Assembly: GCA_016928075.1 (NCBI GenBank)
Contig: JAFGLJ010000059.1
Coordinates: 1 to 37,208 of the forward strand
Direction of reading: 5' to 3'
Length of the DNA: 37,208 bases
From: Bacteroidales bacterium
Lineage (GTDB): Bacteria > Bacteroidota > Bacteroidia > Bacteroidales > VadinHA17
Below, piece after piece: positions 8,850-16,567 of the stretch. Both the position numbers and the translations under genes were made by a program. Position 1 is the first letter of the stretch; each line of letters starts with the position of its first letter. The notes beneath the pieces were generated by a model that made no database searches, was not told the origin of the DNA, and saw only the letters and a list, made by a program, of their open reading frames with translations.

Positions 8850-9881
8850 TTACAAAGAAGTGATAAACTCTATAGTGTCCATATTATCGGCATAATCGCC
8901 GGGTTCAGGATACTGGGTTTGCCCGAAAACGGTGTGATTTTCAGAAACAATGCATTGAATGTTTTCGGAATGCAGATTCAGTTCAGACACTAATTTTTCC
9001 TTCTTGCTGAAAAAATCATAAAATAACACCGACACCGGTGAAGAAAAACCTTTGTCACGCATTAATAATAGAAAACCGTTATCCAGGTAGAATGTTTTGT
9101 TGAGGTTTAGTAGTGATTTGTTATACAGGTAGTTATTAGAATAAGAGATGTGATTTAAAAGATAAGACCATTGAGTCCAGTTTGTATATATTGTTTCAGG
9201 ATTCATACCTTCCTTCAGATAAATTTTTGATACATTTCTGCACCCAAGGCCAAAATATGTGAAAATATCATTGCCAAGTTTTTTGATGTCTTTTTTTGTT
9301 GTGTTCCTGTCAATTATAGCTACACTGTTTCTGTTCTTTCTGAATATATGTGGTTTTGTGCCGAAATAGTATTCAAAGTACCTGGAGGTATTATCGCTGC
9401 CGGTCGCTATTACAGCATCATAATTACCTGATAACTTATCTGTGAATATAATTTGTTGCCTGAAATGCGGATTTATTATGCTAAGGATATCAGCCACCTT
9501 CTTTATAAGTTCACTGTCTTTCGTACTTGTTCTGGCCAGAAGCCTGTTTCCCGTTATCAGCACACAGAGGAAGTCATGAAATCCCACCAGGGGAATATTA
9601 CCGGCCATTATCACGGCAACGGTTTTTTTTATCTCAGTATTATCTTGAATTTTATAGGATTCGAGCCATTTTTCCAGCTTATCTCTTTCAAGCATTTGAG
9701 CTATGGACTTAACTGACAGTTGTACATTATCCGGTGTGAACCATTTATTATGTTGTTCCTGATTGTCCAGTTGCTTTCTCAGCCTCACTGCCACAGGTGA
9801 TGATGGGGTGGGGGAGGCTGCTTCATGCATTATGTAACCCAGCTCAGTGAATGCGTTTATTCTATGTTGCAACGTTGTCAT
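8850..9881 (-). CDS. Acyl-CoA/acyl-protein reductase, LuxC family
   Basis: This 343-residue protein resembles LuxC-type reductases, which reduce activated fatty acyl groups to aldehydes with NADPH and belong to the aldehyde dehydrogenase fold. Supporting segments are AGNIPLVGFHDFL (94-105), ATGSDNTSRYFEYYF (159-173), RKNRNSVAI (181-189) and FGLGCRNVSKIYL, whose Cys214 is the expected acyl-binding catalytic cysteine. No LuxD, LuxE or luciferase gene is near, so bioluminescence is not implied. Bacteroidota carry LuxC-like genes in non-luminous contexts and the physiological substrate is unknown. It is shorter than Vibrio LuxC (about 480 residues). The start is ATG at 9881; it heads the run leading into the pRiA4b-like gene and miaA. 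Confidence 0.8.
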   Translation of the reverse strand: MTTLQHRINAFTELGYIMHEAASPTPSSPVAVRLRKQLDNQEQHNKWFTPDNVQLSVKSIAQMLERDKLEKWLESYKIQDNTEIKKTVAVIMAGNIPLVGFHDFLCVLITGNRLLARTSTKDSELIKKVADILSIINPHFRQQIIFTDKLSGNYDAVIATGSDNTSRYFEYYFGTKPHIFRKNRNSVAIIDRNTTKKDIKKLGNDIFTYFGLGCRNVSKIYLKEGMNPETIYTNWTQWSYLLNHISYSNNYLYNKSLLNLNKTFYLDNGFLLLMRDKGFSSPVSVLFYDFFSKKEKLVSELNLHSENIQCIVSENHTVFGQTQYPEPGDYADNMDTIEFITSL

Positions 9882-9896
9882 ACAACAAAGATAAAT

Positions 9897-9914
9897 GAAT
9901 ATCGAATATCGAAC
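9897..9914. repeat. GAATATC 7-mer tandem repeat
   Basis: Two exact copies of GAATATC followed by a partial GAAC lie directly upstream of the LuxC-like gene, inside the 225-bp gap after the M56 gene. This is one of several unrelated short tandem repeats in the window's intergenic DNA. Confidence 0.6.
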
Positions 9915-9948
9915 CGAGCAGTACGAGTTTGAGATAGCAAGCGAGTAG

Positions 9949-9968
9949 AGACGCGCTGAAGCGCGTTT
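9949..9968. repeat. Small palindrome, AGACGCGC core with TGAA loop
   Basis: ACGCGC (9951-9956) and GCGCGT (9961-9966) form a perfect 6-bp stem with a TGAA loop, preceded by GTAGAG. It resembles the elements at 10059-10080 and 15379-15400 (AGACGC...GCGTCT), and its CGCTGAAGC core recurs at 12243-12251. Confidence 0.6.
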
Positions 9969-10032
9969 AAGAAATTATTGTCACTTTCAATGGAATAATG
10001 GAATAAAATATTACTGCAAAATTTAGCAAACT

Positions 10033-10055
10033 AGTTACCCAGTTACCCAGCACCC
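10033..10055. repeat. AGTTACCC 8-mer tandem repeat
   Basis: Two exact AGTTACCC units and a degenerate third (AGCACCC) abut the terminator of the M56 gene. Confidence 0.6.
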
Positions 10056-10080
10056 AAAAAGACGCAGCGGTGTGCGTCTT
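10056..10080 (-). terminator. Intrinsic terminator of the blaI-M56 operon, on an AGACGC palindrome
   Basis: AAGACGCA (10059-10066) and TGCGTCTT (10073-10080) form a perfect 8-bp stem with a 6-nt loop. Read on the minus strand, the stem runs into a TTTTT tract (10056-10060), 26 nt beyond the M56 stop codon. The stem sequence belongs to the AGACGC...GCGTCT palindrome family seen elsewhere in the window. Confidence 0.75.
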
Positions 10081-10106
10081 CGGTATTATGAACATACCGG
10101 AGGGTT

Positions 10107-11453
10107 TTACTGCAACTGGAAGTTAACAGTAATTGCGAATCTTACTTTTACCGGTATTCCTCTTTGCAATCCTGCGGACCAGGAAGGGGAGGAGTTAACC
10201 ACTCTCAAAACTTCATTATCAAGTGATGGGTCTACTCCTCTCATTATTTCAGCCCGGGTAACCTGGCCTTTTTCATCAACAACGAACATTACAAACACTT
10301 TACCCTGGATGCCTTCTTTAGCAGCCTCAGGAGGATACTTTACATTTTTCTGCACCCACTCGCGGAAAAAATTAACATCGCCACCGCGGAATGTTGGCAT
10401 ATCTTCAACCACCACGAAGATCTCATCATTACCTGTATTTGATTTTTTTTGCAGGGAAGGATCGTCTTCCCGGATCTCCTGAGGAGTCTTTATTATCTGT
10501 TTTGATTTCGAATCATCCCCTTTATCGAAATCAAAAATGATAATTGGTTCTATTATTGCTTCAGACTCATCTACTTTTTCAAGAGGTGTAATCTCTTCAC
10601 TTGTACAAGAGAAATATACGAATACAAACAATATAAATGGCACTGCAAGCAAGAGCTTGAGACACGACATTTTTTTACTTTTTTTCTTTGTCATCATGAT
10701 CATACGTTTTTTTATCAGAGAACGGCCTGAAAAGCCATTCTGTAAGGTGAAAATGCTTGTATTAAATATCTGGTTCAGTATAAGTCGCTGGTAACTGACC
10801 ACATTGCGACCCGAATCGAGCATTTGCTGATCGGTTTCAAACTCATGTAATTCCTTGAGTGAGCGCTCATACAGATATATGAAAGGGTTGAACCACAAGA
10901 AAATACCAATAACGCGCAGAAGTAAAATATCAATAAAATGTTTGTTCTGTAAATGTAACTGCTCGTGGTCCAGTATGGTATTTTTGGTATCCTCATCAAG
11001 GTTACTGCTTATGAATATATATCCCATGGCTGAGAAGCCGGATTCCTTACCCGGAGGTGTGAGAACTATCTTTGATCCGCCAAGCCTGTATTTTTTTATA
11101 TACCCCGATAGCTTAAGAATATTAGCCAGAAGAATTATAGATGCAACAAGGCAGCCTGTGAGGTAAATAACAAAAGGTAATGAGAACAGACCACCATGAA
11201 CCTGGCCTGGATCATCAGCATAAACAGTGACTCCGGGAATATTTACAATATTATCAAAGCTCTCACTGATTGAAGCGACTAAACCTCCTGAACCCGTATT
11301 TATTTTAGTAAAAGGTAAAATCAGTGAAAAAAAGATACTCCCGAGAAGGTATAACCGGTTTCTCCTGTAGCGTGTGTCTTTATTTATAAGCAGTATGTAT
11401 ATTAAATAAAATACTGCCAGGTACACTGAAGATATAATCAGGTATTGTATCAT
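10107..11453 (-). CDS. M56 (BlaR1-like) membrane metallopeptidase with C-terminal TonB domain
   Basis: This 448-residue membrane protein combines an M56 peptidase domain with a periplasmic TonB C-terminal domain. Hydrophobic segments lie at about 5-25, 36-48, 90-112, 175-195 and 265-283. The zinc motif HEQLH is at 163-167, with ELHEFETDQQML about 35 residues on supplying the likely third ligand. The last 100 or so residues (from MPTFRGGDVNFF through KYPPEA and GKVFVMFVVDEKGQV) are a TonB_C domain. BlaR1/MecR1 proteins sense an external signal and cleave the partner BlaI repressor; here no penicillin-binding domain is present, so the ligand is unknown and beta-lactam sensing should not be assumed. 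Its start overlaps the blaI stop by 4 bp (ATGA), indicating translational coupling. Confidence 0.9.
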   Translation of the reverse strand: MIQYLIISSVYLAVFYLIYILLINKDTRYRRNRLYLLGSIFFSLILPFTKINTGSGGLVASISESFDNIVNIPGVTVYADDPGQVHGGLFSLPFVIYLTGCLVASIILLANILKLSGYIKKYRLGGSKIVLTPPGKESGFSAMGYIFISSNLDEDTKNTILDHEQLHLQNKHFIDILLLRVIGIFLWFNPFIYLYERSLKELHEFETDQQMLDSGRNVVSYQRLILNQIFNTSIFTLQNGFSGRSLIKKRMIMMTKKKSKKMSCLKLLLAVPFILFVFVYFSCTSEEITPLEKVDESEAIIEPIIIFDFDKGDDSKSKQIIKTPQEIREDDPSLQKKSNTGNDEIFVVVEDMPTFRGGDVNFFREWVQKNVKYPPEAAKEGIQGKVFVMFVVDEKGQVTRAEIMRGVDPSLDNEVLRVVNSSPSWSAGLQRGIPVKVRFAITVNFQLQ

Positions 11454-11833
11454 TTCCCTTTATTTTTCTGCTGTGAAATTTCTTTTTCCATGAGCTTAAT
11501 AATATCTTCCATCTCTTTAAGGCTGATCTTTTTCTCACGGGCAAAGAAACTGACCATTTTTTCGAATGAGTTTGAGAAATAGTTCTTAACAAGACTCGAC
11601 ATTTTCGATTTAGTGTATTCTTCCTTTGATACGACAGGGTAGTATTCATGAGTTCTGCCATATGCCCTGTGACTGACAAACCCTTTTTCCTGTAGTATCC
11701 TGATTATTGTGCTTACAGTGTTATATGCAGGCCTGGGTTCAGGGAAATGCTTCAGTATATCCTTTACAAATCCTCTCTCGATTTCCCAGAGTATCTGCAT
11801 TATCTGTTCTTCAGCTTTTGTAAGTTCTTTCAT
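11450..11833 (-). CDS. BlaI/MecI/CopY-family transcriptional repressor
   Basis: This winged-helix repressor has 127 residues from the ATG at 11833. It begins MKELTKAEEQIMQILWE, the family's N-terminus, followed by the DNA-recognition region (RPAYNTVSTIIRILQEKGFV, HEYYPVVSKEEY) and a C-terminal helical dimerisation part. The frame is open to a TTG at 11866, but that codon lies upstream of the probable transcript start (a perfect TATATTTG -7 element sits at 11856-11863), so the ATG is preferred. It overlaps the M56 peptidase by 4 bp. By analogy with BlaI-BlaR1, it should repress its own operon until the M56 partner cleaves it; this is inference from family and arrangement. Regulon members beyond the operon are not evident. 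Confidence 0.92.
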   Translation of the reverse strand: MKELTKAEEQIMQILWEIERGFVKDILKHFPEPRPAYNTVSTIIRILQEKGFVSHRAYGRTHEYYPVVSKEEYTKSKMSSLVKNYFSNSFEKMVSFFAREKKISLKEMEDIIKLMEKEISQQKNKGK

Positions 11834-11855
11834 GCTATTTGAATTTGCATCATAA

Positions 11856-11890
11856 CAAATATACAACGAAAAATTTAGTTATACAACTAA
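11856..11890 (-). promoter_or_regulatory. blaI-M56 promoter with overlapping operator-like dyad
   Basis: Read on the minus strand, a TTG (complement of 11884-11886) is followed after 20 bp by a perfect TATATTTG (complement of 11856-11863), the Bacteroidota housekeeping pattern. The predicted start is near 11849, about 16 nt before the blaI ATG. A perfect dyad, TTAGTT (11875-11880) and AACTAA (11885-11890) with a 4-nt spacer, covers the -33 element and is the natural BlaI operator candidate. Confidence 0.7.
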
Positions 11891-11975
11891 GAAGTTAATT
11901 ATTTTTAAAAAAAGTCATATATCATGCAAATTGTTTTAACAGTTTACCCAATTCTGTGGCATGTTGCAGATAAAA

Positions 11976-12265
11976 CCCACGGAGTGGATTAAAGGCAATA
12001 GCCCCGGTAACACCCGGGGATGAAGGAAATACACACAGCCCTCCATCGCGCGGCGTCTGGATGGGGAGGGTTGATTCCTTTATCCACAGGTGTTACTGTG
12101 GCTATTACTATTCACCGCCTCCAGCGGTGATTGATTATTTTTTTGGCACCCTACCAACAGGTGTTGCTGTGGTAGGTGGTTTGGCGTTCCGTGATTTATT
12201 GGAACGATATCCCTGACTGATCATCGGGAGCGTAAAATAGCTCGCTGAAGCAAGTGTGATTTATT
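11976..12265. other. Gene-free, hairpin-dense structured element
   Basis: No coding region is seen between blaI (11833) and the permease (12388). The stretch holds at least seven inverted repeats. CCCCGG/CCGGGG lies at 12002-12019 (loop TAACAC) and CCACAG/CTGTGG at 12084-12101 (loop GTGTTA), with the two loops exactly complementary. AATAG (11997-12001) pairs with CTATT (12102-12106) directly outside both. Between them, AAGGAA/TTCCTT (12023-12028, 12075-12080) closes a CCCTCC/GGAGGG arm (12039-12070). Downstream lie CACCGC/GCGGTG (12113-12129, followed by a T-run at 12138-12144), an ACAG-GTGTTG-CTGT hairpin extended by CTACC/GGTAG (12151-12175) and CGTTCC/GGAACG (12185-12206). The pattern suggests a folded RNA or a dispersed palindromic repeat cassette; I cannot tell which strand would be active. 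Confidence 0.6.
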
Positions 12266-12387
12266 CCGGGTAAAAAAAGGTAATTAAGAAGGATGCATTA
12301 TTAATCTCCCGGCAATTGTTTTTGTATTCTAAATAGGGGATTGTAGTAAAATTGTTGTATTTTTAAAGTTACAATGTATGCAGCTTA

Positions 12388-13632
12388 ATGAGAAAGAAAG
12401 GATTATTCACCGAGAATTTAAGAGTTTCCCTAAGGGCAATAGGTTCAAACAGGGTTAGGGCCATCCTCACGATGGCTATTATCGCATTTGGCATAATGGC
12501 TCTTGTCGGGATTCTGACAGCTATAGACGCCATCAGGGGATCACTTACCAACCAGTTTTCAATGATGGGTGCCAACACATTCTCCATTACCAGCAGGGGG
12601 ATGACCATAGTAATGGGTCCCAGTGAGACACGGATAAAAAACCATGCATATATTTCGTACCGTGAGGCAATGGAGTTCAAGGAGCGTTTCCGGGAACCTG
12701 CACATGTCAGTATTTCGGTGGTTGCCAGTGGTATGGCTACAGTGAGTTACCGTAGTGAGGAGACCAATCCCATCATCCAGTTAACAGGGATTGATGAAAA
12801 TTATCTGCAGGTCGGCGGGTACGAAATAGAGAAGGGAAGGGGTTTTTCTGCAGAAGAGGTGGCTTCGACTCGCAACCTGGCCATTATTGGTGCAGATGTA
12901 GCCAAAGCTATTTTCAAATCTGATGTTGATCCAATAGGAAAAATAATAAATGTGGGAGGCTGCAAGCTTAAAGTGATTGGACTGTTAAAAGCCAAAGGTG
13001 CGAGTATTTTAACGAGCGACAATGTTTGTTTTATGCCTGTTACCACTGCCAGGCATTATTTCTCAAGACCAAGTATGGATTTCACAGTAACGATTAAGCC
13101 TTATGCAAAAACAGATGTTAACATGATGGCAAGTGAAGCAGAGGGTATTTTCAGGCTTGTACGCGGACTCGATGCCCGGGATGAGTCCGATTTTATTGTT
13201 ACTAAGAGTGATGTCATCTCTGAACTGTTGATTGAGAACATCAAGTTTGTCACTATAGCAGCTACTCTTATTGGTTTAATAACACTGGCAGGTGCCGCTG
13301 TGGGTCTTATGAACATAATGCTTGTATCGGTCACTGAAAGGACCAGGGAGATAGGTACCAGAAAAGCCATGGGAGCAAAGACCTCCACCATCAAAAACCA
13401 GTTTCTCTATGAATCCGTCATAATAGGCCAGATGGGAGGTATACTTGGCATTATCCTGGGGATATTAATTGGGAACATTATATCAAGTGCATTACAATCG
13501 AGTTTTATCCTGCCCTGGAAGTGGATAATCGGGGGAGTAGCTGTTTGCTTTGTGGTTGGAGTTATTTCGGGTTATTTTCCTGCAGTGAAAGCAGCAAATG
13601 TTGATCCCATAGAGGCCCTCAGATATGAATAA
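12388..13632 (+). CDS. MacB/FtsX-type ABC transporter permease (orphan)
   Basis: This 414-residue protein is an ABC permease of the MacB/LolC type. An N-terminal transmembrane helix (about 22-46, in the [18 protein letters not shown] stretch) is followed by a large periplasmic MacB_PCD domain (about 50-270). A C-terminal FtsX domain has three more helices. It shows the family signatures [25 protein letters not shown] and, at the end, the [13 protein letters not shown] motif. MacB-type permeases move substrates or lipoproteins by mechanotransmission, driven by a separate ATPase. No ATPase or membrane-fusion gene lies next to it here, so its partners must be encoded elsewhere. A SiaC-like gene follows 12 bp downstream. 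The structured element at 11976-12265 lies in its upstream region. Confidence 0.92.
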   Translation: MRKKGLFTENLRVSLRAIGSNRVRAILTMAIIAFGIMALVGILTAIDAIRGSLTNQFSMMGANTFSITSRGMTIVMGPSETRIKNHAYISYREAMEFKERFREPAHVSISVVASGMATVSYRSEETNPIIQLTGIDENYLQVGGYEIEKGRGFSAEEVASTRNLAIIGADVAKAIFKSDVDPIGKIINVGGCKLKVIGLLKAKGASILTSDNVCFMPVTTARHYFSRPSMDFTVTIKPYAKTDVNMMASEAEGIFRLVRGLDARDESDFIVTKSDVISELLIENIKFVTIAATLIGLITLAGAAVGLMNIMLVSVTERTREIGTRKAMGAKTSTIKNQFLYESVIIGQMGGILGIILGILIGNIISSALQSSFILPWKWIIGGVAVCFVVGVISGYFPAVKAANVDPIEALRYE

Positions 13633-13644
13633 TAAGATCATATT

Positions 13645-14073
13645 ATGAAAATAATAATTATCCAGGAGAAGAGTCAAAAGTGCCCGGGGATGTATTATGA
13701 TCCGGATGATAACCTGCTTACTATTGAAGGAAGGTCGATACCCGAAAATGCCGATTCAGCCTACCAGCCGGTTAAAGAATGGATTAAGAATTATTTCAAT
13801 GATTCGGACAGTCTGAATATTAAAATTGTTCTGGAATATATTAACAGCGGCTCCTCAAAACATCTGCTGGATGTATTGAAGATATTGAGAGCTTATTATA
13901 ATCATGGCAAAAAACTGAAAATCAAATGGTTATATGAGGAGGATGACGAATCAATACTTGAGCTGGGGGAGCATTTCCGAGACACCTCAGGCTTGCCTAT
14001 GGCAATTGAGAAACTTAATATACAAGACAAAAGAGGGCCGAGCGTAAATAATTTGCCCGGTGGGCAAATTTAG
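13645..14073 (+). CDS. SiaC-family (DUF1987) regulatory phosphoprotein
   Basis: This 142-residue protein resembles SiaC, which in Pseudomonas is phosphorylated by the kinase SiaB, dephosphorylated by the phosphatase SiaA and, when unmodified, activates the diguanylate cyclase SiaD. Seen here are MYYDPDDNLLTIEGRSIPEN, the family's N-terminal strand-turn signature, and EYINSGSSKHLLDVLKIL. In the latter, Ser68 falls where SiaC has its phosphorylated Thr68 (my hand alignment of YINS with YLNT). No SiaA, SiaB or SiaD gene is nearby; instead the gene follows the orphan permease by 12 bp, so the two are likely co-transcribed. A link between them is inference only. The last 20 residues are polar and look variable. 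Confidence 0.8.
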   Translation: MKIIIIQEKSQKCPGMYYDPDDNLLTIEGRSIPENADSAYQPVKEWIKNYFNDSDSLNIKIVLEYINSGSSKHLLDVLKILRAYYNHGKKLKIKWLYEEDDESILELGEHFRDTSGLPMAIEKLNIQDKRGPSVNNLPGGQI

Positions 14074-14095
14074 AGAGGAGCCAGACAGAGGGGAG

Positions 14096-14172
14096 GTAAA
14101 AGTAAAAAGTAAAAAGGCAAAAGGAAAAAGACAAAAGGAAAAACCACTTTTATCTTTTAACTTTTGTCTTTT
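14096..14172. repeat. Purine-tract repeat and inverted pyrimidine tract between convergent genes
   Basis: The plus strand carries a run of degenerate (A)AAAAG-type units (14096-14145), then a pyrimidine run that mirrors it. AAAAGACAAAAG (14126-14137) and its exact complement (14161-14172) form a 12-bp stem with a 23-nt loop. It separates the SiaC-like gene from convergent gapA and may end transcription from both sides, although the stem is AT-rich. Confidence 0.6.
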
Positions 14173-14199
14173 ATCTTTAAATCTTATCCTTAATAATTA

Positions 14200-15222
<1,023 letters not shown>

Positions 15223-15238
15223 TTAATTTATGAATTCG

Positions 15239-15269
15239 CAAAGATAATGAATATTAGGAAGCAGAGCAA
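15239..15269 (-). promoter_or_regulatory. gapA promoter
   Basis: Read on the minus strand, TTG (complement of 15267-15269), a 20-bp spacer and a perfect TATCTTTG (complement of 15239-15246) match the Bacteroidota housekeeping promoter. The predicted start near 15232 gives a leader of about 28 nt. The same TATCTTTG octamer is used at rpsU. Confidence 0.75.
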
Positions 15270-15284
15270 GATGCCATTTTAAAA

Positions 15285-15338
15285 AGTTGAATATAGTTTA
15301 ATATAGTTGAGAATAAGTTGAGAATGAATTGAAAATGA
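15285..15338. repeat. Degenerate AGTTGAATAT/AGTTGAGAATA tandem repeat
   Basis: About five degenerate 10-11-bp units (AGTTGAATAT, AGTTTAATAT, AGTTGAGAATA and so on) lie upstream of the gapA promoter, in the 230-bp gap between gapA and the next gene. Confidence 0.55.
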
Positions 15339-15378
15339 GTTTGTGTCAGGTAATAAGATGACAAGGAATTCAAATATA

Positions 15379-15400
15379 CAGACGCACGGCCGTGCGTCTG
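15379..15400. repeat. Perfect 22-bp palindrome with AGACGC core
   Basis: Each 11-nt arm reads CAGACGCACGG to the centre, with no spacer. It lies 34 bp beyond the stop codon of the 262-residue OM-like protein gene and could act as its terminator, though no strong T-run follows on the minus strand. It shares AGACGC...GCGTCT with 10059-10080. Confidence 0.7.
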
Positions 15401-15434
15401 TAAGAATCATACATTTTATTAAATTGATTCAGTT

Positions 15435-16223
15435 TTATCTCCTGAAGAAAAGGGTAGGTATACGTTCTGTTTCAGGGTTGAGCGGGTCAATGACTATGCC
15501 TACTCTGTAGCTTACAAAGAGGGTAAGGAACAGAGCACGGTTATCATTTGTAGCCATAATAGGCAGTTTATTGGTATAAGCTTCAAATGCCGTTCCCAGC
15601 TCTAACGAGTGAATAACTTTATCCTCTTTACTATACTCAAAATTAATACCACCCTTGACGAACAAGCCGGGGTATACTTTGATTTCGTCCATTCCTTTGA
15701 AAAATGATGCCTTATTATATATATAAATGGGGTCTTGTATGTCTTCACTGAATTTTTCCTGTCTTATCTCGTAGGTAGCGCCGGGTGTATAATAAAGCAC
15801 ATTATAGTAAATTGGCTTTGCCAGGGCAAGTGCCGCACCTCCTGAATAGAAGTATCTGATGGACACTCCACCAAGATCCATCTTCTTGAATATTTCATGC
15901 TGATGACCTATCGAGCCTCTTAGAGAATACAGTTCATTTTTTTTCCCGAACACAAAACTACCACCGGCCTGTACATATGGATTTGATAGTTTTATTTCTT
16001 TGGGATGTTTTACTATATTAAAATCAATATCAATAATTCTTTTATTGAGGAAATCAAGGCGTTTCCCTTCGCGATAGCTAATTCCAATCCCGTTAGAATT
16101 AAGGGAAAGACCAACAGTACGTTCATTCCTGTAAAAAATCTTTTCCTGGTCATCTATTTCACCCTGGCCAAATAAAGAATTAGAAACGGCCACTATAAAT
16201 AATATAGTCAGCAGTTTATTCAT
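15435..16223 (-). CDS. Exported, probably outer-membrane beta-barrel protein of unknown function
   Basis: I do not recognise a named family. From the ATG at 16223 the protein has 262 residues. An N-terminal signal peptide (MNKLLTILFIVAVSNSLFGQ) is followed by a chain of alternating hydrophobic/polar strands rich in Tyr, Phe and Gly (for example YSLRGSIGHQHEIF, GGVSIRYFYSGGAALAL, ALFLTLFVSYRVGIVIDP). This suggests a small outer-membrane barrel without a plug. The frame is open to a TTG two codons earlier, but MNKLL is the more natural signal-peptide start. A 40-residue lipoprotein gene lies 49 bp upstream on the same strand and probably shares its transcript. The C-terminus, ending in FFRR, is not a T9SS tail. 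Confidence 0.65.
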   Translation of the reverse strand: MNKLLTILFIVAVSNSLFGQGEIDDQEKIFYRNERTVGLSLNSNGIGISYREGKRLDFLNKRIIDIDFNIVKHPKEIKLSNPYVQAGGSFVFGKKNELYSLRGSIGHQHEIFKKMDLGGVSIRYFYSGGAALALAKPIYYNVLYYTPGATYEIRQEKFSEDIQDPIYIYNKASFFKGMDEIKVYPGLFVKGGINFEYSKEDKVIHSLELGTAFEAYTNKLPIMATNDNRALFLTLFVSYRVGIVIDPLNPETERIPTLFFRR

Positions 16224-16272
16224 GCTCAATTGTATCTGTGTATGAAAAATTAAAACGGTGGATTAACCGGGT

Positions 16273-16395
16273 TTAACCAATGTGCTCTGTATCGGTGCCT
16301 GCATCACTGTAAGCCGGACACACTTCATTATTACATGAGCTTAATGCCAGCGCCAGAATAAAAGCCATTGCTATAATTACTGCCAATCTTTTCAT
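16273..16395 (-). CDS. Small lipoprotein (40 residues)
   Basis: A short open frame on the minus strand encodes MKRLAVIIAMAFILALALSS followed by Cys21, a textbook lipoprotein signal peptide. A polar tail of about 20 residues comes next, containing NNEVCPAYSDAG. The mature peptide would be only about 20 residues, lipid-anchored through Cys21. Upstream on the minus strand there is a TATTTTTG (complement of 16415-16422) with a TTG 18 bp further up (complement of 16441-16443), a plausible promoter with a very short leader. A purine-rich TAGGAG lies between it and the ATG. It is followed by the OM-like gene. Short Bacteroidota lipoproteins with a C-P-A-Y motif exist to my recollection, but I know of no function. 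Confidence 0.65.
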   Translation of the reverse strand: MKRLAVIIAMAFILALALSSCNNEVCPAYSDAGTDTEHIG

Positions 16396-16502
16396 CTTGA
16401 TAATTTTACTCCTACAAAAATAAACTTTAAATCAAAAATACAAGTATTTTAACTACAAGCTTTATACCAAAAGTATAAAATTAATCAAATTTTTATAAAT
16501 GC

Positions 16503-16532
16503 GGGGAAATGTTGGATCAATAACATTTCCCC
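16503..16532 (-). terminator. Strong hairpin downstream of the VPS10-like gene
   Basis: GGGGAAATGTT (16503-16513) and its exact complement (16522-16532) form an 11-bp stem with an 8-nt loop, 36 bp beyond the stop codon. On the minus strand only a weak, interrupted A/T stretch follows, so it may protect the 3' end rather than act as a classical terminator. Confidence 0.6.
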
Positions 16533-16567
16533 TTACATTAAAAAAACAGTTTTGGTATTTATCTTGT

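Noticed and set aside
11834..11866. Longer BlaI from a TTG at 11866
   Set aside because: It starts upstream of the predicted transcript start and overlaps the promoter; the ATG at 11833 gives the family N-terminus.
10107..11866. Beta-lactam resistance locus
   Set aside because: The BlaI-M56 pair resembles blaI-blaR1, but no penicillin-binding sensor domain and no beta-lactamase gene is present.
11976..12265. CRISPR array or group II intron
   Set aside because: The hairpins differ from one another and are not evenly spaced, no cas gene is near, and no reverse transcriptase or domain V-like hairpin was recognised.
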